Of a DNA stretch of 64,000 nucleotides, positions 1-8,115 are shown in pieces (position 1 is the first letter of the stretch; every line of letters begins with the position of its first letter). The notes under the pieces are model-generated. The model searched no databases, was not told where the DNA came from, and saw nothing but the letters and a program-made list of their open reading frames with translations. The translations under genes and the position numbers were made by a program. Source of the DNA: an uncultured Pedosphaera sp. (lineage in GTDB: Bacteria; Verrucomicrobiota; Verrucomicrobiia; Limisphaerales; Pedosphaeraceae); NCBI GenBank assembly GCA_903918755.1, contig CAIXFN010000014.1, positions 1 to 64,000 on the forward strand. The letters run 5' to 3'.

Positions 1-411
1 CCCAAACTCCCGCCCCCCACCATCAAGCGAAAAGTCGCCAAAACCACCGCCCAGGCACGGAATCGCAACTGCGATAGCTCTCCTGCGAAGGTCGACCCGT
101 GCCTGCCCCGCGGAGCTTCCAGCGAAGCGCGGGCCGCCGATCCGCCCAAACTCCAAAATAATCCCGAAACCCTTGGCCCCCAAACCTTTGCAGCGAAGGA
201 ATCCGCCCCCGCTGCCAAGGACGAAGTATTCACGGCAGCAGGAGCCTCCTTCCATGCCCCTTACCCCGACATCGACCGCTTACCCTCCGTGTACAACTGC
301 GATCCGTACGTGCCGCTACCCCCCACCTTCACGATCCGCCGATGCGATGTCGGCAATCTGGTTCGCCTGGAACCGCCAGACACCAATCCCGAAAGCACCC
401 CGTCTGGCTGA
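1..411 (+). CDS. C-terminal end of an unrecognised protein (5' end outside window)
   Basis: Reading frame 1 is open from the first base to a TGA at 409-411, giving about 136 residues with no start codon needed inside the window. The composition is ordinary for a soluble protein (Lys, Asp, Glu and Tyr throughout), unlike the Pro/Arg-rich shadow frames over the same bases. The last third contains YPDIDRLPSVYNCDPYVPLP. I do not recognise the family. It could be a chance open frame in GC-rich DNA, but the balanced composition argues for a real gene tail. Confidence 0.42.
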   Translation, partial: PKLPPPTIKRKVAKTTAQARNRNCDSSPAKVDPCLPRGASSEARAADPPKLQNNPETLGPQTFAAKESAPAAKDEVFTAAGASFHAPYPDIDRLPSVYNCDPYVPLPPTFTIRRCDVGNLVRLEPPDTNPESTPSG

Positions 412-539
412 GCTCCGCGACCCGATCGGCCAGCTAAGGCGGGTTCCCAAAGTCCCGGCCTCACCAACTTGCTGCAGTCTCCCGTGCCATCACGCGCGTT
501 CGCCATTTCACTGTCCCACCTATTGCGACCAGCGCAATC

Positions 540-693
540 GGGTTACACCATTGCCGAGCGGTGGAGCGCGGCGTTCACGCCGCTTCAACTCACCAAGACC
601 AAGCGGGCCCGGCTTTTTCAGCGCCCTCGCCAGGCGGACGCTGAAGCGAGTTGAAGCCCGCGCTCCGTCACCCTATGGCCCGAGCCGGAATAA
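540..693 (+). repeat. Long palindromic dispersed repeat, copy 1
   Basis: About 150 bases starting GGGTTACACC and running to the CGAGCC...AATA end are nearly identical to 55897-56040 on the same strand. Inside are an inverted GCGGCGTTCACGCCGC-like element and outer arms of the type GGAGCGCGG...TTCAACTC against GAGTTGAAGC..CGCGCTCC, so the transcript or single strand could fold into a long hairpin. This copy has GAGTTGA near its 3' end, which copy 2 lacks. It looks like a non-coding REP/MITE-type element. Confidence 0.8.
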
Positions 694-1285
694 ATGACTC
701 GTGGCCTCCGCGTACCCGGCAGGTTTTCCGCCTGTAGCATGCAGTTGGGTAGCGCCGCGCCGCCCCCACCAAAATACCAGTATGGATCCCGCTTCCTTGC
801 GCAATCCGAGCCCCGCTGCCTCCGCTTGGAACGCTCGCGATCTCACGTCCCGTCGCCTTCACCTTGCTTTCCCAAATGTCGAAGTCCACCTTTCGGACAC
901 TTAATACCAAATAAATCCTCCAGCTCTGCTGGAGGACTCACGAAGTTCGACAGTTACGGGATTGTGGGAAAGGGGGAAGACTGCCGTATCCTTGGGCCAA
1001 AGGGCTCGATCCTGCGGGTAGGGGTGCTGATGGCAGTATTCAGCGTCGAAATGTCGTTGGTGTGGCATTTCGGGCGACAAATCGTTGACGAATCCAAGGC
1101 ATTAGCTTGAAACCACGGGTTGGAAGAATTGCCCGAAGGGCTCAGCGGCTTTGAGCCGCCCCACCTTCGCCAAGCCTCCGGCTTTGCCGGAGGTTTCTGA
1201 CTCCAACTTCAGCCCGGCCGCCCGGCATGGAGCCCCGGCTTCCAGCCGGTCGGCGCATTCGCAAACACCCGGCCATCGCCCCCCA

Positions 1286-1303
1286 CAAACTTAATCCAGT
1301 TTC
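1286..1303 (-). repeat. Dispersed 18-bp repeat (GAAACTGGATTAAGTTTG family)
   Basis: On the minus strand this reads GAAACTGGATTAAGTTTG, identical over 18 bases to 34904-34921, and shares the core TGGATTAAGT with three more copies between 34671 and 35058. It lies in non-coding DNA. Confidence 0.7.
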
Positions 1304-1381
1304 CCGCGTGCCCCCCTCCCGTCCCCAATCCCCCGCCAATTCCACCGAATCCGTTTGGCGTCCGGTCACGGTTGGTTTATG

Positions 1382-1434
1382 GTGGCGGGTAGTTGGCCGG
1401 GAGTCCCTCCGGGGGCCGGTCGCTGACCCGCCAA
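1382..1434. repeat. Inverted repeat / hairpin
   Basis: Arms TGGCGGGT and ACCCGCCA enclose a G/C-rich inner hairpin (GGCCGG against CCGGCC-like). It is probably a REP-type palindrome and lies too far from any gene end to be an obvious terminator. Confidence 0.4.
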
Positions 1435-1525
1435 CCGGGCCGCGGATGATCGACAATGACCAACGACCAACAACCAAACTTCGAACTCTTGATCACTGAT
1501 CCTTGATTCCGATTACCCATTATTT

Positions 1526-3835
1526 ATGAATCCATTCTTGCGGACCGTTGGTGGCATGACGGGGTTGTGGTTGGCCATGTCGGCGACGGCGGTTCTATTT
1601 CTGCCTGGCGCCGCCCATGGCGCCGCCACGAATTCGGCGCCCCTCTCCGGATTTACCTCGGAAGGCGTCACCAAGGAGCGGACCCTGGAGGGCCAATTTG
1701 ATGCCGGCCTCAAACGCGAGAATTTGCGCGAATGGATGAAGAAGCTCACCGCGCATCCGCATCACATTGGATCGCCGTATGGGGTCGAAATGTCGGAATT
1801 CATCGCCGGCTTGTTCAAATCCTGGGGTTACGACACCCAGATCGAGCAGTTTGAAGTGCTGTTTCCCACCCCCAAAACACGTTTGCTGGAAATGGGCGGG
1901 GCGTCGCCATTCACCGCCACCCTCGCGGAGCCGGTGCTGGCCGAGGACGCGACTTCCGGACTCACCGCCGAACAGTTGCCCACCTACAACGCCTATTCCA
2001 TCGACGGCGATGTGACGGGTCGGCTCGTTTACGTGAACTACGGGGTGCCGAAGGATTATGAATTGCTGGCGGAGCGGGGGATTGATGTCAAAGGCCGGAT
2101 CGTGATCGCCCGTTATGGCGGGGCCTGGCGCGGCATCAAGCCCAAGGTGGCCGCGGAGCATGGTGCGATCGGCTGCCTCATCTACTCGGATCCCCGCGAC
2201 GACGGCTTTTTTCAGGGCGACGCTTATCCCCAGGGTGCTTGGCGCAACGAAAACGGCGCGCAACGCGGTTCCGTGGTCGACATGCCTCTGTTCCCGGGCG
2301 ATCCGCTGACCCCCGGGGTCGGCGCCACGAAAGATGCCCAGCGGGTGCCGCTCGCCGAAGCCGCGACTCTCACCAAGATTCCCGTGCTCCCGATTTCCCA
2401 GGCCGATGCGCTGCCTCTCCTGCGCGCTCTCGAAGGCCCCGTCGCTCCGGAGGCATGGCGCGGTTCGCTCCCCATGACCTACCATCTGGGGCCGGGGACC
2501 AACCCCGTGCATCTCAAACTGGAATTTGACTGGAAGATGGTCACCGCCCGGGACGTCGTCGCCAAATTGCGCGGCGCGGAACGGCCCGATGAATGGATCA
2601 TCCGCGGCAATCATTATGACGCCTGGGTTTGCGGGGCGGACGACCCGGTGAGCGGCACCGTGGCGATGATAGAGGAAGCGCGCGGGTTGGGCGAACTGGT
2701 CAAACAAGGCTGGAAACCCAAACGCACCATTGTTTTCGCGACCTGGGATGGCGAAGAACCCGGCTTGCTGGGCTCCACCGAATGGGCCGAGACCCACGCT
2801 GAACTGCTCAAAGAAGTCGGCGCCGTCTATGTGAACAGCGACAGCAACGAACGCGGCTTCCTGCATGCCGGTGGTTCGCACACTTTGGAGAAATTCATGA
2901 ATGAAGTCGCCCGGGACGTCACCGATCCCGAACGCCAGATCTCGGTCCGGGAGCGTCTGCGGTCGCATGAACTGGCGCACGCCGGCACCGCCGAACGGCG
3001 CGAATTGCGCAATCATTCGGAAATGCACTTGGAGGCCCTTGGTTCCGGTTCCGATTTCAGTCCCTTCCTCCAACATCTGGGAATCGCCAGCCTCAATCTG
3101 GGTTATGGCGGCGAAGGCGGCGGCGGTTCTTATCATTCCATTTTCGATTCCTACGACCACTTTGTCCGGTTTTGCGATCCTGAGTTTGATTACGGCATCA
3201 CGCTCGCCCAAACCGCGGGTCGGGTGGTGTTGCGCCTGGCCAACGCCGATGTATTGCCCTTGGACTTCGGTGCCTTTTCCGAAGCGGTGACCCGTTACGC
3301 GGGGGAGGTGGCGAAGTTGGCGGATGAACTCCGGGAGGAGACCCGGGAAACGAATCGTTTGTTGCAGGACAAGACCTTCGAGCAGGCGGCCGATCCCCGG
3401 GAAGTTTACGTGGCCCCCGCTCCGAAGGCAGCGGTGCCGTTCCTGAATTTTGCCCCGCTGCAAAACGCGGTTTCCAAATTGCAGGAAAGTGCCCGCCTGT
3501 TTGCCACCGCCACCAAAGATCTGACCGGTCGGGAAGCGGAATTCCCGGTGCTGAAAGTCCGCACCCAACTGGATTCCATCCTCATGAAAATGGAGCAACT
3601 GCTGCTCCGTTCGGAAGGCTTGCCCCGCCGTCCGTGGTACCAACACTCCATTTACGCCCCCGGCTTCTACACGGGTTATGGGGTCAAAACCCTGCCGGGC
3701 GTGCGGGAGGCGATCGAAGAAAGGAATTGGCCGGAGGCCATGGACCAGATCGAAGTGACGGCCAGGATCCTGGAAAAATACGCGGAGGAAATCGACCGCG
3801 CCCGTGGTATTCTGGAAGCCCCGCTGGGTGAATAA
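1526..3835 (+). CDS. Exported M28-family metallopeptidase, glutamate carboxypeptidase II / NAALADase-like
   Basis: This 769-residue protein starts with a signal peptide (about 1-32, ending HGAA). It is followed by the architecture of the glutamate carboxypeptidase II / transferrin-receptor group: a protease-associated region (about 160-230), the M28 catalytic domain (about 335-560) and a helical dimerisation domain at the C-terminus. The two-zinc site is visible: GNHYD (His363), ADDP (Asp373), DGEE with the general base and bridging Glu410/Glu411, NSD (Asp439) and SYHS (His537). These line up with His377, Asp387, Glu424/425, Asp453 and His553 of the human enzyme. The likely role is exoprotease or dipeptidase activity in the periplasm or outside the cell. 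The substrate cannot be read from sequence. Confidence 0.92.
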   Translation: MNPFLRTVGGMTGLWLAMSATAVLFLPGAAHGAATNSAPLSGFTSEGVTKERTLEGQFDAGLKRENLREWMKKLTAHPHHIGSPYGVEMSEFIAGLFKSWGYDTQIEQFEVLFPTPKTRLLEMGGASPFTATLAEPVLAEDATSGLTAEQLPTYNAYSIDGDVTGRLVYVNYGVPKDYELLAERGIDVKGRIVIARYGGAWRGIKPKVAAEHGAIGCLIYSDPRDDGFFQGDAYPQGAWRNENGAQRGSVVDMPLFPGDPLTPGVGATKDAQRVPLAEAATLTKIPVLPISQADALPLLRALEGPVAPEAWRGSLPMTYHLGPGTNPVHLKLEFDWKMVTARDVVAKLRGAERPDEWIIRGNHYDAWVCGADDPVSGTVAMIEEARGLGELVKQGWKPKRTIVFATWDGEEPGLLGSTEWAETHAELLKEVGAVYVNSDSNERGFLHAGGSHTLEKFMNEVARDVTDPERQISVRERLRSHELAHAGTAERRELRNHSEMHLEALGSGSDFSPFLQHLGIASLNLGYGGEGGGGSYHSIFDSYDHFVRFCDPEFDYGITLAQTAGRVVLRLANADVLPLDFGAFSEAVTRYAGEVAKLADELREETRETNRLLQDKTFEQAADPREVYVAPAPKAAVPFLNFAPLQNAVSKLQESARLFATATKDLTGREAEFPVLKVRTQLDSILMKMEQLLLRSEGLPRRPWYQHSIYAPGFYTGYGVKTLPGVREAIEERNWPEAMDQIEVTARILEKYAEEIDRARGILEAPLGE

Positions 3836-3850
3836 CCCTCGACCGCCAAG

Positions 3851-3870
3851 CGGTGCCCCTCGGGGCACCG
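3851..3870. terminator. Hairpin between convergent genes
   Basis: CGGTGCCCC and GGGGCACCG form a perfect 9-bp stem with a 2-base loop. It sits 16 bases after the peptidase stop and 23 bases beyond the stop of the convergent propeller gene. There is no T-tract, so it is a possible bidirectional terminator or a REP remnant. Confidence 0.5.
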
Positions 3871-3892
3871 CCCCACCGCGGAATTGTCCGGA

Positions 3893-4915
3893 CTATTGTC
3901 CGTAAACCAGGACCTTGAAGGCCGCCGTCGCCCCACCCGCGCGGGGGCGATTGGCCAGGTAAAGCTTGTGGGTCTTGGTATCCAGCGTCATCGTGCGCGC
4001 TCCCTTTTCAGTTTTCAGGGTTTGCACCACCGTCAGCTTTTCCGGGCTGTCCTCGTGCGCCACCGTCACTGTCCCCTCGTCGCCATTGGAGCTGAAGGCC
4101 AGTTGGGTCCCGGGATCGAAGGCGTTGGCATCCACGCCGCCACCAATGGGCACGCTCGCCACGATCTTGCCATTGGTCGAGTCGATCATCGGCATCAATT
4201 TGTTATGGCAGCCGATGAAGATGCGATGGTGCGCCACATCCAAGGCCAGTCCGGATGCTTCCTCTCCCGGGGCAATGGGCCAATGCCCAACCACGGTGTG
4301 GGTTTTGGTGTCCAGAGCCAGGATTTCGTTTTTGTCCTCAATATTGCAGTACACCCGTCCCGCAGCGGGGTCGGCGGCGGCAAACTCGGGTTTGCCGGAG
4401 AGGGGGATGGTCGCCACCACTTCGCCGGTCTGGGCGTTGAACACCGTGGCGGAATTGCCGCGACCATTAAATGTGTAAACTTCTTGGTGGCCCGGTTCAT
4501 ATAAAATGGCGTCGGGGTTCTGGCCCGTCGCCACCTTGGATTTGGTCTGCAGGGTCTTCAGATCCACGATGCTGGCCTTGTTTTCCCGCCCATTGCTCGT
4601 GAAGGCCAGGCCCAGTTCCGGGGCGATGGCGATGCCGTGCACTCCCGGTGTGTCGGTGATTTCCCCCACCACGGTGTCCTGATCCACATCGATCACCACC
4701 ACTTTGGAACCATGGCTGACGTACAGCCGCCGCCCGGCGGGATCGACTGAAAGATAATCCCAATTGCCTTCGCCACCCACGGCGATTTCCTTGAGCAAAT
4801 GGTAGCTACCCGCCGGTGCATCAGCGGCGGTGGCGGTGGCAGTGAGGAGAGTGCCGTCATGGCCGAGCAGGGTGCCGGCCAATAGGCCCAGAATGGTTCC
4901 CGGGAAGGGTTTCAT
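3893..4915 (-). CDS. Exported YncE-like beta-propeller protein (YVTN repeats)
   Basis: The chosen start is the ATG at 4915, giving 340 residues beginning MKPFPGTILG. An in-frame TTG at 4954 only adds a non-signal extension. A signal peptide (about 1-30) is followed by repeated blades of the YVTN/YncE type, for example GRRLYVSHGSKVVVIDVD, LGLAFTSNG, QEVYTFNGRGNSATVFNAQTG and HKLYLANR. These proteins are seven-bladed propellers, often periplasmic, whose ligand is usually unknown. The neighbour at 1526 is convergent and the next gene rightward is divergent, so this is a single transcription unit. A dyad at 4964-4981 is a candidate operator. Confidence 0.85.
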   Translation of the reverse strand: MKPFPGTILGLLAGTLLGHDGTLLTATATAADAPAGSYHLLKEIAVGGEGNWDYLSVDPAGRRLYVSHGSKVVVIDVDQDTVVGEITDTPGVHGIAIAPELGLAFTSNGRENKASIVDLKTLQTKSKVATGQNPDAILYEPGHQEVYTFNGRGNSATVFNAQTGEVVATIPLSGKPEFAAADPAAGRVYCNIEDKNEILALDTKTHTVVGHWPIAPGEEASGLALDVAHHRIFIGCHNKLMPMIDSTNGKIVASVPIGGGVDANAFDPGTQLAFSSNGDEGTVTVAHEDSPEKLTVVQTLKTEKGARTMTLDTKTHKLYLANRPRAGGATAAFKVLVYGQ

Positions 4916-4963
4916 AGGTGATGGGATAATTGTCGATTGCCCCGGCCATGGCAATCGCGGTCT

Positions 4964-4981
4964 GATGACATTTTTGTCATC
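4964..4981 (-). promoter_or_regulatory. Candidate operator dyad upstream of the YncE-like gene
   Basis: GATGACATTTTTGTCATC has perfect 7-bp inverted arms around a 4-base centre and lies 49 bp upstream of the ATG at 4915. The symmetry and position fit a dimeric repressor site. No regulator gene is nearby to assign it to. Confidence 0.4.
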
Positions 4982-5348
4982 CCGGCGTGACTGATCCCGT
5001 CATCCCCGGGGCGGGATTTGAAAAAATTTCACCCGTTTTGCTGATTTTTGAAAGATGATACCCGGAATCTACGTATATATCCGTGGATGGGCGTGATCGG
5101 ATGGGTGTTTTTGGGCGGGACAGCGTTCTGGGATAGGCGAGGCTGACGCGGGTTGGGTTGGATCACTGGTTATCATCATTCCACCAATCCGGAACTCAAT
5201 TATTCTTGCCACAAATGGGCCGCTTGCGGCGTCTGTCCATCACGTTCCTCCGCTTGGGCAGTGGGGCAAAAAGAACTTGCGGCAGCGTGCGGCTTGGCGT
5301 CAATATCTGGCATTTACATACGGTAAAACCATTTGAATATTGCTCTTT

Positions 5349-5894
5349 ATGATTAAAGCCATCGGAAAAATGACGCTCGCCGGCCTTTTGGCGGCGATCG
5401 TTCTGGGCGTGCCCGTGGGGGCCTCGGCTCAGGATGCCACCCTCCTCGCTGCCAGCACCAACGCTCCGGCCACCGGCACGAACAGTATCGCCAAGCCGAA
5501 AGCCAAAAGCCACGCCAAGACCAAGAAAGCCGCCGCCACCGACCCGACCGCCAAGGCGGCCAAACCTGCCAAGGCGGGCAAGGCCACGAATTTCAGCGGC
5601 AAACTGGCCGCCATTGACAAACAGGCCAAGACCATCACGCTGGATGATAAGGACAAACGCGTTTTTCAGATGACCTCGGAGACCAGGATCTTGAAAGGGG
5701 TCAAGGGGGATGAAAAACCTGCCACGCTCGAAGACGGCACCGTCGGGGAACACGTCACTGGCTCTTGGCTCAAGTCCGAAGACGGCAAGATGAATTTGAA
5801 GAGCCTTTATTTTCGCGGTGAGGCCGCTCCGAAAAAAGCCGGGAAAAAAGCTGCCGCCAAAACCACTGAGGCCAAGCCCGCTGGCGACAAGTAG
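5349..5894 (+). CDS. Small exported Lys/Ala-rich protein of unknown function
   Basis: The start is taken at the ATG at 5349 (MIKAIGKMTLAGLL); a TTG 9 bases upstream adds only three residues. The 181-residue product has a signal peptide ending near ASAQ (about residue 28). A low-complexity Lys/Ala/Pro stretch (about 45-78) follows, then a small beta-rich domain (about 80-150) containing FSGKLAAIDKQAKTITLDD, and a second Lys/Ala-rich tail. The central part resembles small OB-like secreted domains of the DUF5666 kind, but I cannot assign it firmly. The basic tails suggest binding to an acidic polymer; this is inference. Confidence 0.75.
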   Translation: MIKAIGKMTLAGLLAAIVLGVPVGASAQDATLLAASTNAPATGTNSIAKPKAKSHAKTKKAAATDPTAKAAKPAKAGKATNFSGKLAAIDKQAKTITLDDKDKRVFQMTSETRILKGVKGDEKPATLEDGTVGEHVTGSWLKSEDGKMNLKSLYFRGEAAPKKAGKKAAAKTTEAKPAGDK

Positions 5895-5909
5895 CCGCTC
5901 GGCTCCGGA

Positions 5910-6980
5910 TCAGCGCCGCCACCAACTGGCTTTGCCAGTTTTGGCGGCGGGCAGGGCGACCTGCTCATCCAGTGCTTCGCCCTCCGTCCCTGCCCCCGCC
6001 TCCGTGGACTGGCGGATGAGCAGTGCGCTCCGTGCGAGCGTCAGTGCCATGATGAATTCGTCGTAGGTCTGAAAGCGCTCCGCCGGCTCCTTCGCCATCG
6101 CCCTCACCAGGGCGTCACTGCACGCTTGGCTGATTTCCGGAACCACCTCATTGGGTGGCGTCAGGGGAGTGTGCACATGGGCATAGACCACTTCCTCCGC
6201 CGTGTCTGCCTCAAACGGCACGTGGCCGGTCAGGGCGTGGTACAACGTTCCCCCCAGGCTGTATAGGTCGGACAGGAAGGTCTCTGCTTCCCGTTTGATC
6301 TTTTCCGGAGCCACGTAGTACGGCGTGCCCCAGATCCCTTCCTCCGGGTTATGTTCTGCCTCCGCTTTGCGGGCCAGCCCAAAATCAATCAATTTGGGCT
6401 CATTATCCGCATTGAAGAGAATGTTGCCCGGTTTGATATCCCGGTGCAGGAAGCCATGCTTGAGCGCCAGGTTGAGTGCGGACGCCACCTTCTCCCCCAC
6501 ATCCAGCACATCCAGTTCCGGTAACCGCTTCTGGGTATCAATCCGGCTGTCCAGACTGCCCCGGTCGGCCAGTTCCATGACGAGGTACTTCTGCCCATCC
6601 TGCTCGTCAAAAGTATATATATGGATGATGTTGGTATGGTTCAACGAAGCGCACGCGCGCGCTTCCCGGTAAAAGCTTTCCAACGCCATCGGTTCCGCTG
6701 CCATTTCCGCCTTCATGACCTTCAGGGCCACTTCTCGCTCCAGGGCCAGATCGTAGGATCGATAAACTGTTCCCATTCCCCCGGAGGCTATGACGGCGCG
6801 CAACTCAAATTGACGCAACCGCATGGGAATCATGATCGGCTGGTTGCATTTGGAACACAGGACCGTGCTCAGGGGGGGGAGGTCACCGGAAACAAAGGCC
6901 CGGGCATTACAGCTTGCGCAGGGAATCATGCGCAGCTGCTTTCGTTCGTCGCTGGTAACGCTACTCACGTTTGATAACAT
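5910..6980 (-). CDS. Hanks-type Ser/Thr protein kinase with N-terminal zinc ribbon
   Basis: The ATG at 6980 (MLSNVSSVTS, 356 residues) is chosen over a GTG at 7001; AAGGA lies 12 bases upstream of the ATG. A short Cys4 ribbon comes first (C21xxC24, C42xxC45), then a complete kinase domain (about 58-320). Its key parts are the glycine loop SGGMGTVY, Lys87 in VALKV, the HRDIKPGN catalytic loop (Asp181), DFG at 199-201 and an APE-type motif (VAPEK). There is no membrane segment, so the enzyme should be cytoplasmic. The target is unknown. Its 3' end overlaps a strong hairpin shared with the convergent gene at 5349. Confidence 0.92.
   Translation of the reverse strand: MLSNVSSVTSDERKQLRMIPCASCNARAFVSGDLPPLSTVLCSKCNQPIMIPMRLRQFELRAVIASGGMGTVYRSYDLALEREVALKVMKAEMAAEPMALESFYREARACASLNHTNIIHIYTFDEQDGQKYLVMELADRGSLDSRIDTQKRLPELDVLDVGEKVASALNLALKHGFLHRDIKPGNILFNADNEPKLIDFGLARKAEAEHNPEEGIWGTPYYVAPEKIKREAETFLSDLYSLGGTLYHALTGHVPFEADTAEEVVYAHVHTPLTPPNEVVPEISQACSDALVRAMAKEPAERFQTYDEFIMALTLARSALLIRQSTEAGAGTEGEALDEQVALPAAKTGKASWWRR
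5914..5949. terminator. Bidirectional hairpin at convergent gene ends
   Basis: Nested inverted arms CGCCGCCA/TGGCGGCG and AACTGGC/GCCAGTT surround a TTT loop. The hairpin overlaps the last codons of the kinase gene (GKASWWRR) and follows the stop at 5894 by 19 bases. There is no long T-run. Confidence 0.5.
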
Positions 6981-7122
6981 AGCATTTTGCGTTCCTTCCA
7001 CAAGTCCGGAAGCAAGTTTGCGTTGGTCGTTGAATGATTCCTCACTTTCGCCCTTGCGCGTTCGCGTCCCAGCGCCCTCCGGTGGTCTTCCGCTGCGCCC
7101 TGCGCACGCGAAAAGGAAACAT

Positions 7123-7152
7123 TTGACGCCTCCACCCTCCGCGTGCTATTGT
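7123..7152 (+). promoter_or_regulatory. Candidate sigma-70-type promoter for a short transcript
   Basis: TTGACG at 7123-7128 and TATTGT at 7147-7152 are separated by 18 bases. Transcription would start near 7159, which fits a short transcript ending at the terminator at 7308-7341. Confidence 0.45.
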
Positions 7153-7158
7153 CCGGCG

Positions 7159-7341
7159 TCGTGAAAAACCTGATTTCGAATTGCCAATCGCAAAGTCTGT
7201 CGGCCGTTACGGTCGCCGGATCAATGCTTTGCTTCTGGCATCGTTGTTCCGGTTCCGGCAGGCGCGGGGGAGGGGGATTCTAAACAATTCACCCAGGAAT
7301 TTTCCAAAAACCCGCGATTGCCAGTCAATCGCGGGTTTTTT
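7159..7341 (+). ncRNA. Candidate small RNA or attenuated leader, about 180 nt
   Basis: The region is bounded by a promoter-like pair (7123-7152) and a strong intrinsic terminator (7308-7341), with no convincing ORF between. It contains small hairpins (for example around GGCCGTTACGGTC) and a G-rich stretch near 7262-7277. The terminator lies 66 bases before the ATG at 7408, so this could be an independent sRNA or a leader that ends transcription early under some condition. I could not match it to tmRNA, SRP RNA, RNase P RNA or confidently to 6S RNA. Confidence 0.45.
7308..7341 (+). terminator. Strong intrinsic terminator
   Basis: AAACCCGCGATTG (7308-7320) pairs perfectly with CAATCGCGGGTTT (7326-7338) across a 5-base loop, followed by a T6 run. 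A-rich bases on the other side would let it act leftward too. Confidence 0.85.
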
Positions 7342-7407
7342 GTTTAACTGGCGTCCTCGTTGGGGGGCGCTGAAATCAAACCAGAAGATGAAAGCAAGCA
7401 AGCAGAT

Positions 7408-7743
7408 ATGAAAACCACTAGTAAAGCAGTGCCGGCCCGGTTCGCACCCGAGATCGGATTTGAAGTGCCCACCCTGAATTTTCGGGCGGTGCAGGCGACC
7501 CGGTTCGACCGGCTCCAGGAGCGGTTGCTCCAGGAAGCCATTGCCACCCTGGCGGACCCGGTCCTCAACAGCGGATTGCGGCAGGCCGCCAATGACGCGG
7601 CGGCACTCGCCTGGGGGACGGAGTTGCCAATCCTGTTCTTCCCTGAACTGTTCGCCGAGAAAATCCGGGCTGCCCGGCGCCAGGGACGGCGGCAGCAGGA
7701 AGTTCACCGGCGCAGCACCCCACTGATGCGGGAGGCCGCATGA
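7408..7743 (+). CDS. Small conserved-type hypothetical protein
   Basis: The 111-residue protein starts at the ATG at 7408 (MKTTSKAVPARF); the open frame extends upstream to 7360 but overlaps the leader side of the terminator. It is soluble and helix-rich, with a PILFFPELFAEK motif and a basic tail. I do not recognise a domain. It is followed without a gap by a 45-codon ORF that overlaps its stop (ATGA), suggesting a two-gene unit, possibly controlled by the upstream terminator. Confidence 0.6.
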   Translation: MKTTSKAVPARFAPEIGFEVPTLNFRAVQATRFDRLQERLLQEAIATLADPVLNSGLRQAANDAAALAWGTELPILFFPELFAEKIRAARRQGRRQQEVHRRSTPLMREAA

Positions 7744-7877
7744 CCCGGGTTGTGGTAATGGCGGAAATGCCGGGCCGGAGGGCCAATTCCACTGGCGGAA
7801 TCCGCCGTTGGACCTGGCTCCCCGGTGCCGGCCGGGTGGCGGAAAACTCGTTGGCGCGCAAATTAGGCATTGCTTAG
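7740..7877 (+). CDS. Possible 45-residue protein coupled to the upstream gene
   Basis: ATG at 7740 overlaps the TGA of the preceding gene as ATGA, and the frame runs to a TAG at 7875-7877. The sequence begins MTRVVVMAEMPGRRANSTGG and continues with RRWTWLPGAGRV and a basic C-terminus, SLARKLGIA. The overlap and the Trp-rich WTWLPG core argue for translation, but the ORF is short and no family is recognised. Confidence 0.4.
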   Translation: MTRVVVMAEMPGRRANSTGGIRRWTWLPGAGRVAENSLARKLGIA

Positions 7878-7911
7878 CCGCTCGAATCGGCGATGATGAA
7901 GCGGAACTGAT

Positions 7912-7988
7912 CGGAGCGTAGCTCAGCCTGGTAGAGCACTTGGTTTGGGACCAAGACGTCGCAGGTTCAAATCCTGTCGCTCCGACCA
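7912..7988 (+). tRNA. tRNA-Pro (anticodon UGG)
   Basis: A 77-base cloverleaf with encoded CCA: acceptor arms CGGAGCG (7912-7918) and CGCTCCG (7978-7984), discriminator A, then CCA. The anticodon stem CTTGG/CCAAG closes loop TTTGGGA with anticodon TGG and G37, as expected for proline. The T-loop GGTTCAAATCC is standard. Confidence 0.96.
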
Positions 7989-8086
7989 TTTTCTCTCTTG
8001 CACCCAAAGGCAGCTCTTCCGCGATCCGGGTCAACTCGGCCCGCGCGCACTTTCGCGAGGGATTTTGCTGGTTGCCCATACGAAGG

Positions 8087-8115
8087 TTGACGAATCCGCT
8101 CGATTGCCGTCTAAT
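8087..8115 (+). promoter_or_regulatory. Candidate sigma-70-type promoter
   Basis: TTGACG at 8087-8092, a 17-base spacer and TCTAAT at 8110-8115 give one mismatch to consensus in each box. It would produce a leader of about 90 bases for the permease starting at 8213. Confidence 0.55.

Larger units (their letters stand above)
412..1525. other. 1.1-kb intergenic region made of repeats, no convincing gene
   Basis: No open frame here has convincing coding character. The stretch holds a long palindromic repeat (540-693), a small hairpin at about 914-933 (CCTCCAGC/GCTGGAGG arms), a second hairpin near 1169-1195 (CCTCCGGC/GCCGGAGG), a copy of the TGGATTAAGT repeat at 1286-1303, and an inverted repeat with TGGCGGGT/ACCCGCCA arms at about 1382-1434. 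The last 70 bases before 1526 are more AT-rich and probably hold the promoter of the peptidase gene, though I could not pick clear -35/-10 boxes. Confidence 0.5.

Noticed and set aside
694-1110. A 138-codon ORF in the 5' intergenic region
   Set aside because: Crosses hairpin repeats and has an Arg/Pro/Ser-rich composition with no recognisable features.
1595-3868. A 757-codon open frame on the minus strand opposite the peptidase gene
   Set aside because: Long antisense frames are common in GC-rich coding DNA. The plus strand encodes a complete M28 peptidase with all zinc ligands; the minus frame has no known domain.
7159-7341. tmRNA, SRP RNA or 6S RNA identity for the small transcript
   Set aside because: The hallmark sequences (tRNA-like 3' end, SRP GGAA loop) are not seen, and the 6S open-bubble structure could not be shown, so only a generic RNA is claimed.
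7181-7411. A 76-codon ORF spanning the candidate small RNA
   Set aside because: It reads straight through a strong intrinsic terminator and has a poor composition, so it is unlikely to be translated.
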